Assembly: GCF_000213555.1 (NCBI RefSeq)
Contig: NZ_GL891983.1
Coordinates: 332,292 to 396,291, forward strand
Source of the DNA: Dysgonomonas gadei ATCC BAA-286
GTDB lineage: Bacteria > Bacteroidota > Bacteroidia > Bacteroidales > Dysgonomonadaceae
DNA: 64,000 nucleotides
Reading direction: 5' to 3'
A program made the translations under genes and the position numbers. Below, piece after piece: positions 46,901 through 54,401 of this stretch (the stretch's first letter is position 1; each line of letters begins with the position of its first letter). Under the pieces are notes generated by a model that saw only the letters and a list, made by a program, of their open reading frames with translations, made no database searches and was not told the DNA's origin.

Positions 46901-47067
46901 GATCCTTTTACTGTTATTACAGCACCGATTACACCGTCTCCCAGATCATCGATAACTGTACCGGTCACTGTCTTCGTCTGTGCAAAAACTAATGTTGACA
47001 TAAAAACGAGAATCAATGTCAACATACCTCTGGCTCTTAAGAGCCGTTTTCCATGGTAATTCCTCAT
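43945..47067 (-). CDS. SusC/RagA-type TonB-dependent receptor (PUL 2)
   Basis: The 1,040-residue outer-membrane receptor starts with MRNYHGKRLLRARGM and a signal peptide ending near VFAQ. The carboxypeptidase-regulatory-like domain (TGTVIDDLGDGVIGAVITVKG) is followed by the TonB-box-like EVVVVGYGTMKKSDVTGAMARV and a plug domain with PLYVVDGMVIQSGG and ASATAIYGSRGANGVILVSTKRG. The barrel ends in KGLVFGVNIGF. It heads the large minus-strand operon of RG-I enzymes and is divergent from HTCS 2. The spacing to susD is 18 bases. Family, topology and partner are secure, and RG-I import is inferred from the enzyme set. Confidence 0.96.
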   Translation of the reverse strand: MRNYHGKRLLRARGMLTLILVFMSTLVFAQTKTVTGTVIDDLGDGVIGAVITVKGSTKGTVTDHDGNFTVVAGAQDVLNVKLIGYIEQNITVGSQTHIKIVLQEDTQMLDEVVVVGYGTMKKSDVTGAMARVGEKEMKAMPVKDALQAMQGKTAGVDITSNQRPGQTGSIRVRGVRSLNADQGPLYVVDGMVIQSGGIDNINPSDIEAIDILKDASATAIYGSRGANGVILVSTKRGKSGSLSVNYSGSVTFEKMYDVTENMSASEWLDYARLAKYNMGTYKSATPSYEADYATWGSVAASWANIAAGWTNNNTVWDGSKVGSYDWASHGKQNAVSTEHTISISGGGEKSQGYGSFGYLGQEGTQPGQKYERFTAKVNFDASPTKWFKMGTSINASWGDQDYGYNFAKSVTGAGDFYSALRGMLAWTTPYDENGSYIRNPAAGDVNIINPINELKYTVNNRQTFIANGSFYGQLDFGEMFDPLKGLKYRIQFGPEFKYYRTGSFYDAEGINGDGNNTASYNNYQTRAWTLDNLVYYDRNIGIDHKLGLTLMQSASAYHYEYGTMKATDVASSSELWYNLYSGGALSSFGTGLTETQMTSYMVRGNYSLKDKYLLTASVRWDGASQLAEGHKWASFPSMALGWRMEQEKFMQNLDFINALKLRFGVGTTGNSAIGAYATKGAINQLYYNWGTTTSSPGYVASDPSLKDPSKMANSELGWERTTQYNWGLDYSFLNSRINGSIDIYSTKTKDLLMAMSIPSLTGYTSTYANVGETEGWGIDLQLNTINVQTKDFTWATNITWSKDKSKIKALANGRIQDLSNAWFVGEEIGVYYDYVYDGIWKTSEAEEAAKYGRKPGQIKVKDLNDDGAIDANNDRQIVGTTRPEWSGGIMNTFNYKNFELSFFIYSRWGFTFRSGAVTLDGRYQMRKIDYWVKDTNENARYYSPGSNGEAADVYNSSMNYEDGSFIKMRNISFGYNFAPKHLKKLGINNLKVYGQLMNPFTIYSKCDYLDTDLSSYDNNTTSTGSATTIKGLVFGVNIGF

Positions 47068-47435
47068 AAATATTAATTTAAAATGGTAATTGAGTTTCGT
47101 GTGTTTAATTCTTCTACTTTAATTTCCAGAACTAATGTTTTTCATATTCGATTTATCAACGGCAAAACTAAGATTAACATATTTTCAGGAAAATGTATTT
47201 TTGTTCATAGTTATGGAAATTCATTTTTGCTGCAATAAAACAAGAAATAATACGACAAAAACGGACTTCACAAACTGGCTACAGAAAACGATTTAACAGA
47301 AGAAATCCTCATTACGCAGAACAAGCAGATGCAACGACTGTAAAATCGTTCAATCTTATAGATTATTAGTCACCCGATTTCGAATAAACATTAGTTTTCG
47401 TACTTTTGAAAAGAGTTTCAAATATTGTTAGCCAT
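47068..47435. other. Divergent control region between susC 2 and HTCS 2
   Basis: The 368 bases hold no gene. On the minus strand TAGTTTTG (47170-47163) fits TAnnTTTG and could serve susC 2, with no clear -33 element. On the plus strand TACTTTTG at 47401-47408 serves HTCS 2. The CACCCC box shared by the uxa promoter and susC 1 is not found here, which suggests HTCS 2 reads a different site. Confidence 0.45.
47401..47408 (+). promoter_or_regulatory. Candidate -7 box for HTCS 2
   Basis: TACTTTTG fits TAnnTTTG, with TTTC 19 bases upstream at the -33 position (one mismatch from TTTG). The HTCS 2 ATG at 47436 would follow a leader of about 20 nt. The box overlaps the in-frame TTG at 47406, another reason to prefer the ATG. 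Confidence 0.5.
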
Positions 47436-50400
47436 ATGAATCTATTGAAATCCATAACCTTTATTATTCTCCTCGTTATTTTACCGGTAAAATTGTTCCC
47501 GGTAAAAGACAACAACTTGCAGTTTACACAAATCAGCACAAAAGACGGACTGTCGCAAAATACTGTCCGGGCAATTCTTGAAGATAAAAAAGGTTTTATT
47601 TGGGCAGGAACTTTAGATGGTCTGAATAGATATGATGGCTATAACCTTATTGCTTATAAACCTCAGCTAGACAATCCTAATTCACTGATCGATCATCGTA
47701 TAAAAGATGTCTTCCAGGACAAAGACGGATACCTATGGATCAAGACATATAAGAACGAGTTTAGCTGTTATAATCCTGTCTCCGACTCCTTCATAAATTA
47801 CCATTCGGAGCAAAACCACACCCATGAAAACAACGCATATTATATAAACTACTATGAAGCTACGGATGGCACTATCTGGCTATGGGGTAATACTAATGGT
47901 TGCTTGCGAATACGCAAAACTGGAAGCAGATTCTCAACAAAACCATTTCTTACCGAGAAAAGTGCAGAAAATAAGAAAGACTGCAAGTTCCTCTTCGAAG
48001 ACTCCAAAGCCACCATATGGGTTGGCGGAGAGTCCGGCCTGTTCATGATATCGAGAGATAGGACTGATGTTCTCTTTTCCAACAAACATTCTTTTACTAA
48101 AGCAATAGAACTTAATAATAAAATATACTTCATATCTGAAAAGTCGGGTATCATCGAATATGATATTAAACGAAAGTCTTTTCAGGAAACGACCAATTCA
48201 ACACTTAATGACGTTTATTCCGATGTGACCAGACTCTCCGATAATGAACTATTAATATCAACAAAATCCTCGGGTCTTATTTCATATAACATAAGTACCA
48301 ACCTATTTGACAAGCCTGCGTGGGCAAAAGACCCGCAACTTGCAGGTAACATCGAGTTTATAATCGATAAGAATCAGGGTATCTGGATGTATAATCATTC
48401 AGGTATAGTCTGGTATTATAATCAAAATAGCCGAAAAGTAAAAAAGATGGAACTAATACCGCCGGCTATTGCTCAAATCATCGACTTGGAAAGATATAAT
48501 GTATTCATAGATTCTAAAGGTTTTATCTGGATTACGACATACGGGAATGGACTATTTTACTATAATCCTGAAACTGACTCTCTACACAACTATAAGTATA
48601 GCGCCGACAAGAACAGTCCGGCATCTGATTATCTCCTTTCCATCACAGAAGACAGGTATGGTAATATATGGATTGGAAGTGAATATGCCGGTATCATTAA
48701 GGTTACCAAACCCAATTACGATATACAGGTTGTCCGTCCTGAGATAGAGACTTCGATTGGTAAAAACAACAATGTGCGCACAATATATGCAGATGCATTC
48801 GACAAAACATGGGTAGGAACTAAGAATGGCAGCTTATATGTATATGAAGACATCCTGGAAGCCGGAAGATGTATATATAAAGATATGAATCCTTATACTT
48901 TGACCGAAGACTCCAAGAAAAGAATGTGGGTAGGGACTAAAGGAAAAGGCTTATACATCATAGACCTGGCTACATACAAAGAAATAGCTCACTACACGAA
49001 TATAGAAACAGATACCAATTCGCTAAGCTACAATACCATTTTCAATATTTGCAAAGACAATAAAAACCGTATGTGGATAGGTACTTTCGGAGGAGGAATA
49101 AACCTCGCAGAAGATACACCCGCCGGTATTAAATTCAAACGCTTCTTCTTCGACGATGGCAACCGTAGTTATATACGATATATATATCAGGATAGTAAAG
49201 ACCGTATATGGGCGGGAAGTAGTGACGGCATCATTTTATTCAATCCGGAAGAGTTGATAAAGAATCCCAAAGCCTATAAAACGTACCGTATGAATCTGAA
49301 TAAGAAAAACGGTATTAACTGCAATGATATAAAGACGATATTTGAAGACGGAGAGGGCATCATCTGGATAGGTACTGCCGGAGGCGGACTAAATAAGTTT
49401 GTTCCAGCTACCGCAGAATATGATGAACATTTTATAGCCTATACTACTGCAAACGGTTTGTCCGGAGATTTCGTATCAGGTATACAAGAAGACAAAGAGC
49501 ATAATCTGTGGATCAGCACAGAAAGTGGGATAACCAAGTTTAATAAGCATACAAACACATTCATAATCTATCAGTTTTCTGAGAAAACATACGGCAATCA
49601 TTTCAATGAGAATGCAAATATCCACTATAAAAACGGTAATATGCTATGGGGTAGCCTCGATGGACTAATCGTTTTCAATCCCGAATCGTTCGTGCCCGAC
49701 CAAAATACCCCGCCTGTTACGTTGACGGACTTTTTTATTTATGATGTCAAAGTTGAGGCCGGAAAGAAAGGCTCCCCCCTGAAACAATCGATAAGCTATT
49801 CCGATGAAATAAACCTAAACTATAAGCAGAATACATTCACCATCGAATTTGCCTCCTTAGTATTAAAAGACCCGGCAAAGAATAGGTACGTCTATATGCT
49901 GGAAAACTATGATAAGCAATGGAGCGCAATAAGCCATTATAATACAGCTACCTACAAGAACCTTTCACCGGGAAAATATATATTCAAAGTAAGAGGGACA
50001 AACAGTGACGGAATCTGGAATGAAGAAGTCACCCGGCTTGAAATCATTATTGCACCTCCTTTCTGGAAATCGTGGTACGCCTATATTATTTATGGCCTGT
50101 TAGTAATGCTCCTCTTATACATCGCGTTCAAGCTTATCTATAAATTTAATATGCTTAATAATAACGTAAAGTTAGAAAAAGAGCTGACAAACCATAAACT
50201 ACGTTTCTTTACCAACATATCCCACGAGTTCAGAACCCCGCTGACGCTGATCAGGGGGGCTGTAGAAAATCTGAATGAACAAACAGGTGTATCTCCGCAT
50301 GCGATGAAACAGATAAACATTCTGGGTAGAAACTCCGTCATACTCACCCGGCTTATTGATCAGCTATTAGAATTCCGAAAACTTCAGAACAATGTATTGA

Positions 50401-51764
50401 CACTCGATTTGGAGGATACCGATATCATTGAGTTCTCCAAAGACATATATTTCAATTTTCAGGAAGCCGCCAATCAGAAGAAAATAGAATACTCATTTAT
50501 CAGTGATACCCACTCATATCAGATGTTTATCGACCGCCGCAAGGTAGATAAGATCTTGTATAACCTGCTATCCAACGCATTCAAGTTTACTCCTAACGGG
50601 GGACAAATAGACCTTATAATTTCTATCGACCGGCAAAAGCAAGTATGTCTTTTCAAGGTGAAAGATAACGGTATAGGTGTAGACAAAGACAAACAGCATA
50701 TGCTCTTCAGCCGTTTTATGCAAATCAACTTTTCATCATCCGGAACGGGTGTAGGCCTGTCTCTGGTAAAAGAGTTTGTCGATGTGCATAAGGGCAAAAT
50801 CTGGTACGAGAATAATGAAGAGCAAGGCTCCATATTCAATGTCGAGATATCTGCAAACAAGGATACTTACAAAGGCGAGAATTTCATCACACCAACTCAT
50901 TCCGGTATTCTCCCTACAGATAGTAACAGCAAGATTCTATATCCATCAGACAATACCGAAAACATCCAGTTACCGGATATAGACGATTCCACACTCTCCA
51001 ATTATAAGATGCTGATAATTGACGACAACGATGATATCCGCAATTTCCTGATCGATGAATTCAGCAAATACTTTATGGTAGAAGTTGCCGAAGACGGACA
51101 AAAAGGTTTACAGAAAGCAATCGAAATAAACCCTGACCTTATTATCTGCGATGTAATGATGCCCGCCATGGATGGATTTGAAGTGACACGAAGACTGAAA
51201 GAGGATTTCCAGACCTGCCATATTCCTATCATTCTGTTAACGGCGCATTCGTCGATAGAACATCAACTGGAAGGTATCCAGAGCGGGGCCGATGCATATA
51301 TAATGAAGCCATTCAGTCTGAAATATCTTGTAACCAGAGTGTTTAAACTCATTGAACAACGGGAACAACTGAAAAAACGTTTTTCGAATGAGTATGTTCT
51401 CGATGGTAACCTGATTACATCTACAGACAAGGATAAAGAATTCTTCAACCTGATAGATAAAATACTGGAAGAACATCTTGCCGACACAGAGTTTTCTGTA
51501 GATAAGTTCGCCGAATTAGCGAAACAAAGACGTACCATTTTCTATAAAAAGGTGAAAGGCATAACCGGACTTTCGCCCAACGAACTCATAAAGATAAAGC
51601 GGTTGAAACGGGCTGCCGAACTCCTCTTACAGGGAGACCTTACTGTATCCGAAATATCTTACAAGGTAGGCTTTGATGATCCGTTCTATTTCAGCAAATG
51701 TTTCAAAGCCCAGTATAAATGTTCTCCATCGAAATATGGTCAACCGATAAATCAGAAAGAGTAA
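47436..51764 (+). CDS. Hybrid two-component system regulator (HTCS 2)
   Basis: From the ATG at 47436 the protein has 1,442 residues. An N-terminal signal anchor (SITFIILLVILPVKLF) precedes many Reg_prop propeller repeats (KDGLSQNTVRAILEDKKGFIW, GEGIIWIGTAGGGLN). A Y_Y_Y domain (RYVYMLENYDKQW, LSPGKYIFKVRGTNSDG) and a membrane segment (WYAYIIYGLLVMLLLYIAFKL) follow. The kinase has FFTNISHEFRTPL with His near 930, NLLSNAFKF and GTGVGLSLVKEF. The receiver domain (about 1190-1310) has IIDDNDD, Asp1239 in DLIICDVMMP and MKPFSLKYL. An AraC-type domain (KIKRLKRAAELLLQGDLTVSEISYKVGF) ends it. It is divergent from susC 2 and most likely controls PUL 2. An earlier TTG at 47406 is a less likely start. 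Confidence 0.96.
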   Translation: MNLLKSITFIILLVILPVKLFPVKDNNLQFTQISTKDGLSQNTVRAILEDKKGFIWAGTLDGLNRYDGYNLIAYKPQLDNPNSLIDHRIKDVFQDKDGYLWIKTYKNEFSCYNPVSDSFINYHSEQNHTHENNAYYINYYEATDGTIWLWGNTNGCLRIRKTGSRFSTKPFLTEKSAENKKDCKFLFEDSKATIWVGGESGLFMISRDRTDVLFSNKHSFTKAIELNNKIYFISEKSGIIEYDIKRKSFQETTNSTLNDVYSDVTRLSDNELLISTKSSGLISYNISTNLFDKPAWAKDPQLAGNIEFIIDKNQGIWMYNHSGIVWYYNQNSRKVKKMELIPPAIAQIIDLERYNVFIDSKGFIWITTYGNGLFYYNPETDSLHNYKYSADKNSPASDYLLSITEDRYGNIWIGSEYAGIIKVTKPNYDIQVVRPEIETSIGKNNNVRTIYADAFDKTWVGTKNGSLYVYEDILEAGRCIYKDMNPYTLTEDSKKRMWVGTKGKGLYIIDLATYKEIAHYTNIETDTNSLSYNTIFNICKDNKNRMWIGTFGGGINLAEDTPAGIKFKRFFFDDGNRSYIRYIYQDSKDRIWAGSSDGIILFNPEELIKNPKAYKTYRMNLNKKNGINCNDIKTIFEDGEGIIWIGTAGGGLNKFVPATAEYDEHFIAYTTANGLSGDFVSGIQEDKEHNLWISTESGITKFNKHTNTFIIYQFSEKTYGNHFNENANIHYKNGNMLWGSLDGLIVFNPESFVPDQNTPPVTLTDFFIYDVKVEAGKKGSPLKQSISYSDEINLNYKQNTFTIEFASLVLKDPAKNRYVYMLENYDKQWSAISHYNTATYKNLSPGKYIFKVRGTNSDGIWNEEVTRLEIIIAPPFWKSWYAYIIYGLLVMLLLYIAFKLIYKFNMLNNNVKLEKELTNHKLRFFTNISHEFRTPLTLIRGAVENLNEQTGVSPHAMKQINILGRNSVILTRLIDQLLEFRKLQNNVLTLDLEDTDIIEFSKDIYFNFQEAANQKKIEYSFISDTHSYQMFIDRRKVDKILYNLLSNAFKFTPNGGQIDLIISIDRQKQVCLFKVKDNGIGVDKDKQHMLFSRFMQINFSSSGTGVGLSLVKEFVDVHKGKIWYENNEEQGSIFNVEISANKDTYKGENFITPTHSGILPTDSNSKILYPSDNTENIQLPDIDDSTLSNYKMLIIDDNDDIRNFLIDEFSKYFMVEVAEDGQKGLQKAIEINPDLIICDVMMPAMDGFEVTRRLKEDFQTCHIPIILLTAHSSIEHQLEGIQSGADAYIMKPFSLKYLVTRVFKLIEQREQLKKRFSNEYVLDGNLITSTDKDKEFFNLIDKILEEHLADTEFSVDKFAELAKQRRTIFYKKVKGITGLSPNELIKIKRLKRAAELLLQGDLTVSEISYKVGFDDPFYFSKCFKAQYKCSPSKYGQPINQKE

Positions 51765-51777
51765 ATCTACGAATGCT

Positions 51778-52200
51778 AAAAGGTAACAAAAGTAACACTT
51801 TTTATACTATATTACCTCTGTCACTTCCAGCACAAAAAGTAACAAAGGTAACACATTTATGTGCTTTTGTAGGGGTGAATTGAAAATCGGCGGAGCCAAA
51901 CATCTTTCGCCCGTTATGTGACAAATGGGCAACCACAAGGGATTACCCCTACAACTTTTCGTAAAAGGTAACAAAGGTTACACATATTTCAGCTTTTAGC
52001 TGATAGCCGCTAGCTTAAGTTATCACATAAGTGACTTTACCGTAAACAGAAATACAGTTCTTTCAACTTAGTACTTAAAACTCATTACTTGTTAAAAGGT
52101 AACAAAGGTTACACCTTTCCTCTCATTTGCTAATTAATTTTTTCAAAGAACTAATAGCTATTAGCTAACGGCTAAAAGCTATATATAGATAAAGTTTTAT
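51778..52200 (-). repeat. Intergenic repeat cassette, copy D
   Basis: This occupies almost the whole 443-base gap between converging HTCS 2 and the GH43-like gene; no gene is seen. On the minus strand ATAAAACTTTATCTATATAT (52200-52181) comes 7 bases after the 52208 stop. Four GTTACYTTTGTTACYTTTT-type units follow, all on the same strand: 52114-52094, 51983-51963, 51854-51834 and 51798-51778. Between them lie AGCTATTAGCTAACGGC and AGCTTTTAGCTGATAGCC words and the palindrome at 51869-51952. This is the richest copy in the window. Confidence 0.72.
51869..51952. repeat. Palindromic GTAGGGG...CCCCTAC intergenic element, copy 2
   Basis: It starts GTAGGGGT and ends ACCCCTAC, perfect 8-base inverted ends. 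The right arm GGGCAACCACAAGGGATT is the same as in 33091-33155. The centre differs and carries GAATTGAAAATCGGCG...AGCCAAA, which is also found at 53533-53571. It looks like a palindrome with another repeat inserted. Confidence 0.6.
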
Positions 52201-52207
52201 AATATAA

Positions 52208-53158
52208 TTACTCTAATAAGCCACTCAATATGTCTTCAGAAACGGTAAAAGCTGTACCATGCCGTACTCCTGCAGGAAAAACAATCGAATCGGAAACATC
52301 CGCCCATACTTTCATATCTTTCGACCTTACCGCCCCATATTTATGATCCCTGTATTTATCAAAATACACATACACATATTCTCCAACTTGTAGCGGCGCA
52401 GGCCCTTCCGCCCAATAATCGCCTGTAATAGGTTCCGACACCGTAGCAGGAAAACCGAAAGGTTCATCATTGGATACTACACGGATATTCTTTTCTGCCG
52501 GACTTGAATTTTCATTCTTTACAAAAAGATAATAAATCCCGTCCTTATCCAGTATCGCTCCGTCAATTACACTGAACCTGGGTTCAAAAAACAGCTTGGT
52601 ATCACTGAACGTTTTGAAATCCTTAGTGGTTACATAATATTGCCTGTGATTCAATCCCTTCTCGCTTTCGGAAGTAGGCAGATCCGGAAACGCACCGGGT
52701 ATAGTCGAGGCCCAAAAGATATAGAAAGTCTTGTCTTTCTTATCATAGAATAGTTCCGGTGCCCATGTATTCTTCGTTCCTTCAAACTTTTCCATAACCG
52801 GAATATTCATTTGTCGCGACCATGTTTTCAAATCTTTGGACGATGCATAACCGATACCCTGATCCCACCAGCCCGATGTCCATACCATATGGAAGGTACC
52901 TTCTTCATCCTCAACTATACTTGGGTCACGCATCAGCTTGTCTTTCCCAATTTCAGGTTTCAGGTAAATGGAGTCGTTATTCAATATTTCCCACTTCATC
53001 CCGTCTTTGCTATATGCCAGATGCAAGCCGTCTCCATTTCCTTTGAAATAAGAGAATAAATATACAGGTTTTGCGACTTCGACTTCTATCGTTTGTTGCT
53101 TTCCTACACAGGAGAAAAGAAGTAGTGGTAATAGAATAAGGTTAATTAATTTCTTCAT
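52208..53158 (-). CDS. GH43-like five-bladed propeller lipoprotein
   Basis: The 316-residue protein has a lipoprotein signal peptide (lipobox LFSC), so it is membrane-anchored, possibly on the surface. The fold and acidic positions resemble GH43/GH32: MRDPSIVEDEEGTFHMVWTS, NTWAPELFYDKKDKTFYIFWAS, FSVIDGAILDKDGIYYLFVKN and YWAEGPAPLQVGEYVYVYFD, giving Asp, Asp and Glu in the expected order. It is shorter than most secreted GH43 enzymes and lacks an extra module. The substrate is unknown; an arabinose or galactose side chain is likely from context. It is separated from the CE12 gene upstream by an odd 457-base gap. Confidence 0.78.
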   Translation of the reverse strand: MKKLINLILLPLLLFSCVGKQQTIEVEVAKPVYLFSYFKGNGDGLHLAYSKDGMKWEILNNDSIYLKPEIGKDKLMRDPSIVEDEEGTFHMVWTSGWWDQGIGYASSKDLKTWSRQMNIPVMEKFEGTKNTWAPELFYDKKDKTFYIFWASTIPGAFPDLPTSESEKGLNHRQYYVTTKDFKTFSDTKLFFEPRFSVIDGAILDKDGIYYLFVKNENSSPAEKNIRVVSNDEPFGFPATVSEPITGDYWAEGPAPLQVGEYVYVYFDKYRDHKYGAVRSKDMKVWADVSDSIVFPAGVRHGTAFTVSEDILSGLLE

Positions 53159-53615
53159 TTTTCTCTGTTCTTTTTAGTTCTATAATAGAGTTATTATTGT
53201 ATAAAAATGTTCTATTTTTAGTTACAAGTTACTACGCCCCGTGGGCAGTTACGAGTTACGAGTCGGCTGACGCACGTGGGGCTAAAGCCTGAAGAGACTC
53301 TGTCCTGTCGCCGCATCGCGATTCCGGCCTCGTCCCTCAGGCGGGGTACCCAATCCGCAAAGCGGAGGTGTAGGGCAAAATACGGTAGTTGCTATACACG
53401 GCTGATAATCCGGCTATAAATGATTCCGTATTATTTTGCCCCACCGAAACTGCGGTTTTGGGTCGCCGAGGGGATGCAGCCTTGATTTTTTGTTTCGTTT
53501 TGCATCAAGGCAAAATGAATTGGAGCGAAGCGGAATTGAAAATCGGCGTTAGCCAAATCGGCGGAGCCAAATACAAGCCGGCTGGCGCGTTAGAAAAAAT
53601 AGAACATTAAATATA
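53159..53615. repeat. Repeat-derived non-coding spacer
   Basis: These 457 bases carry no convincing gene. GTTACAAGTTACTACGCCCC...CAGTTACGAGTTACGAG (53220-53262) matches part of cassette B. GGGCAAAATACGG (53373-53385) and CCGTATTATTTTGCCC (53426-53441) form a fold-back. CCTTGATTTTTTGTTTCG and CATCAAGGCAAAATGAA (near 53480-53520) look like a non-coding word I associate with Bacteroidetes intergenic DNA. AATCGGCG..AGCCAAA is present as a double copy at 53541-53571. The stretch is more GC-rich than its neighbours. Confidence 0.6.
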
Positions 53616-54368
53616 TCAATCATTATTTAATCTCACATATTCACTCAATCCCTGCAAATTCAATTCCTTTATACCCTCTGCCACAAAACAGGCAATCTGC
53701 TTCGCTCCCTTTTCCATCATATGCGTATCATCTTTCAACCCTTCAGGCTTCGCATGATCTATTCCAGGCTCCACCCAACGATAATAAGGTTTGGAGTCCT
53801 CATCTCCCAGCATCGTAACAAAATCACGTGTCTTGAGATTTATATCTATCATCGGCACATCATATTCTTTAGCTATCCGGCGAGTGATTACAGGATATCC
53901 TTTCAAACGGTCATCGATAAGCGAGCCATCCCTAAAAGTGCGCATTACAACGGATGTCAGCAATACAGGATTACCACCCTTAGCTTTTACATCCTCAACC
54001 ATCCTAACGAGATTCTTCCGATAGTCATCATACGATGCATGCCGGTCCGGACGGGTAGATGCATCATTATGTCCAAACTGGATAAAAACGTAATCCCCGG
54101 CTTTTACCTCCGACAATAACCTGTCCCAGCGGCCTTCACTTATAAATGTCTTGGTGCTGCGGCCTCCCATAGCATGATTTACAACCTTTACATTGTCAGA
54201 GAAAAGCAAAGGTAACATCTGCCCCCATCCTTTTATCAGGCCATCTTTCTCTTCATTATAAGTCTGTGCAGTAGAATCTCCCGCTATAAATATAGTTATT
54301 GGTCTGTCCACAGTTTTAAAACCTAAAACTGAAACTATGATGAAGAAGACTAATAGATATTTTTTCAT
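53616..54368 (-). CDS. CE12 rhamnogalacturonan acetylesterase (SGNH/GDSL fold)
   Basis: The 250-residue protein has an N-terminal signal peptide (MKKYLLVFFIIVSVLGF). SGNH blocks are all present: FIAGDSTAQTYNEEKDGLIKGWGQ with the nucleophile serine near residue 33, NHAMGGRSTKTFISEGRW, FIQFGHNDASTRPDRHASYDDY, and DDTHMMEKGAKQIACFV with the Asp/His pair. It is close in length and motifs to the CE12 enzyme at 24953-25732. It lies 33 bases after the GH42 gene in the final minus-strand operon. Function: deacetylation of RG-I backbone galacturonates. Confidence 0.92.
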   Translation of the reverse strand: MKKYLLVFFIIVSVLGFKTVDRPITIFIAGDSTAQTYNEEKDGLIKGWGQMLPLLFSDNVKVVNHAMGGRSTKTFISEGRWDRLLSEVKAGDYVFIQFGHNDASTRPDRHASYDDYRKNLVRMVEDVKAKGGNPVLLTSVVMRTFRDGSLIDDRLKGYPVITRRIAKEYDVPMIDINLKTRDFVTMLGDEDSKPYYRWVEPGIDHAKPEGLKDDTHMMEKGAKQIACFVAEGIKELNLQGLSEYVRLNND

Positions 54369-54401
54369 ATTTCCGTTTTATATTCTGAGTAGATTATTGT
54401 A

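Noticed and set aside
47406..47435. Upstream TTG start for HTCS 2
   Set aside because: It overlaps the predicted -7 box and adds ten residues before the signal anchor; the ATG at 47436 fits better.
51778..52114. Possible CRISPR array from the repeated GTAACAAAGGTAACAC words
   Set aside because: The units are short and unevenly spaced (35-110 bases apart), vary in sequence, have no cas genes nearby and recur in other gaps.
53389..53610. Small plus-strand frame of 73 codons
   Set aside because: It lies wholly in repeat-derived spacer DNA, has no initiation signal, and its translation comes from intergenic repeat words also found elsewhere in the window.
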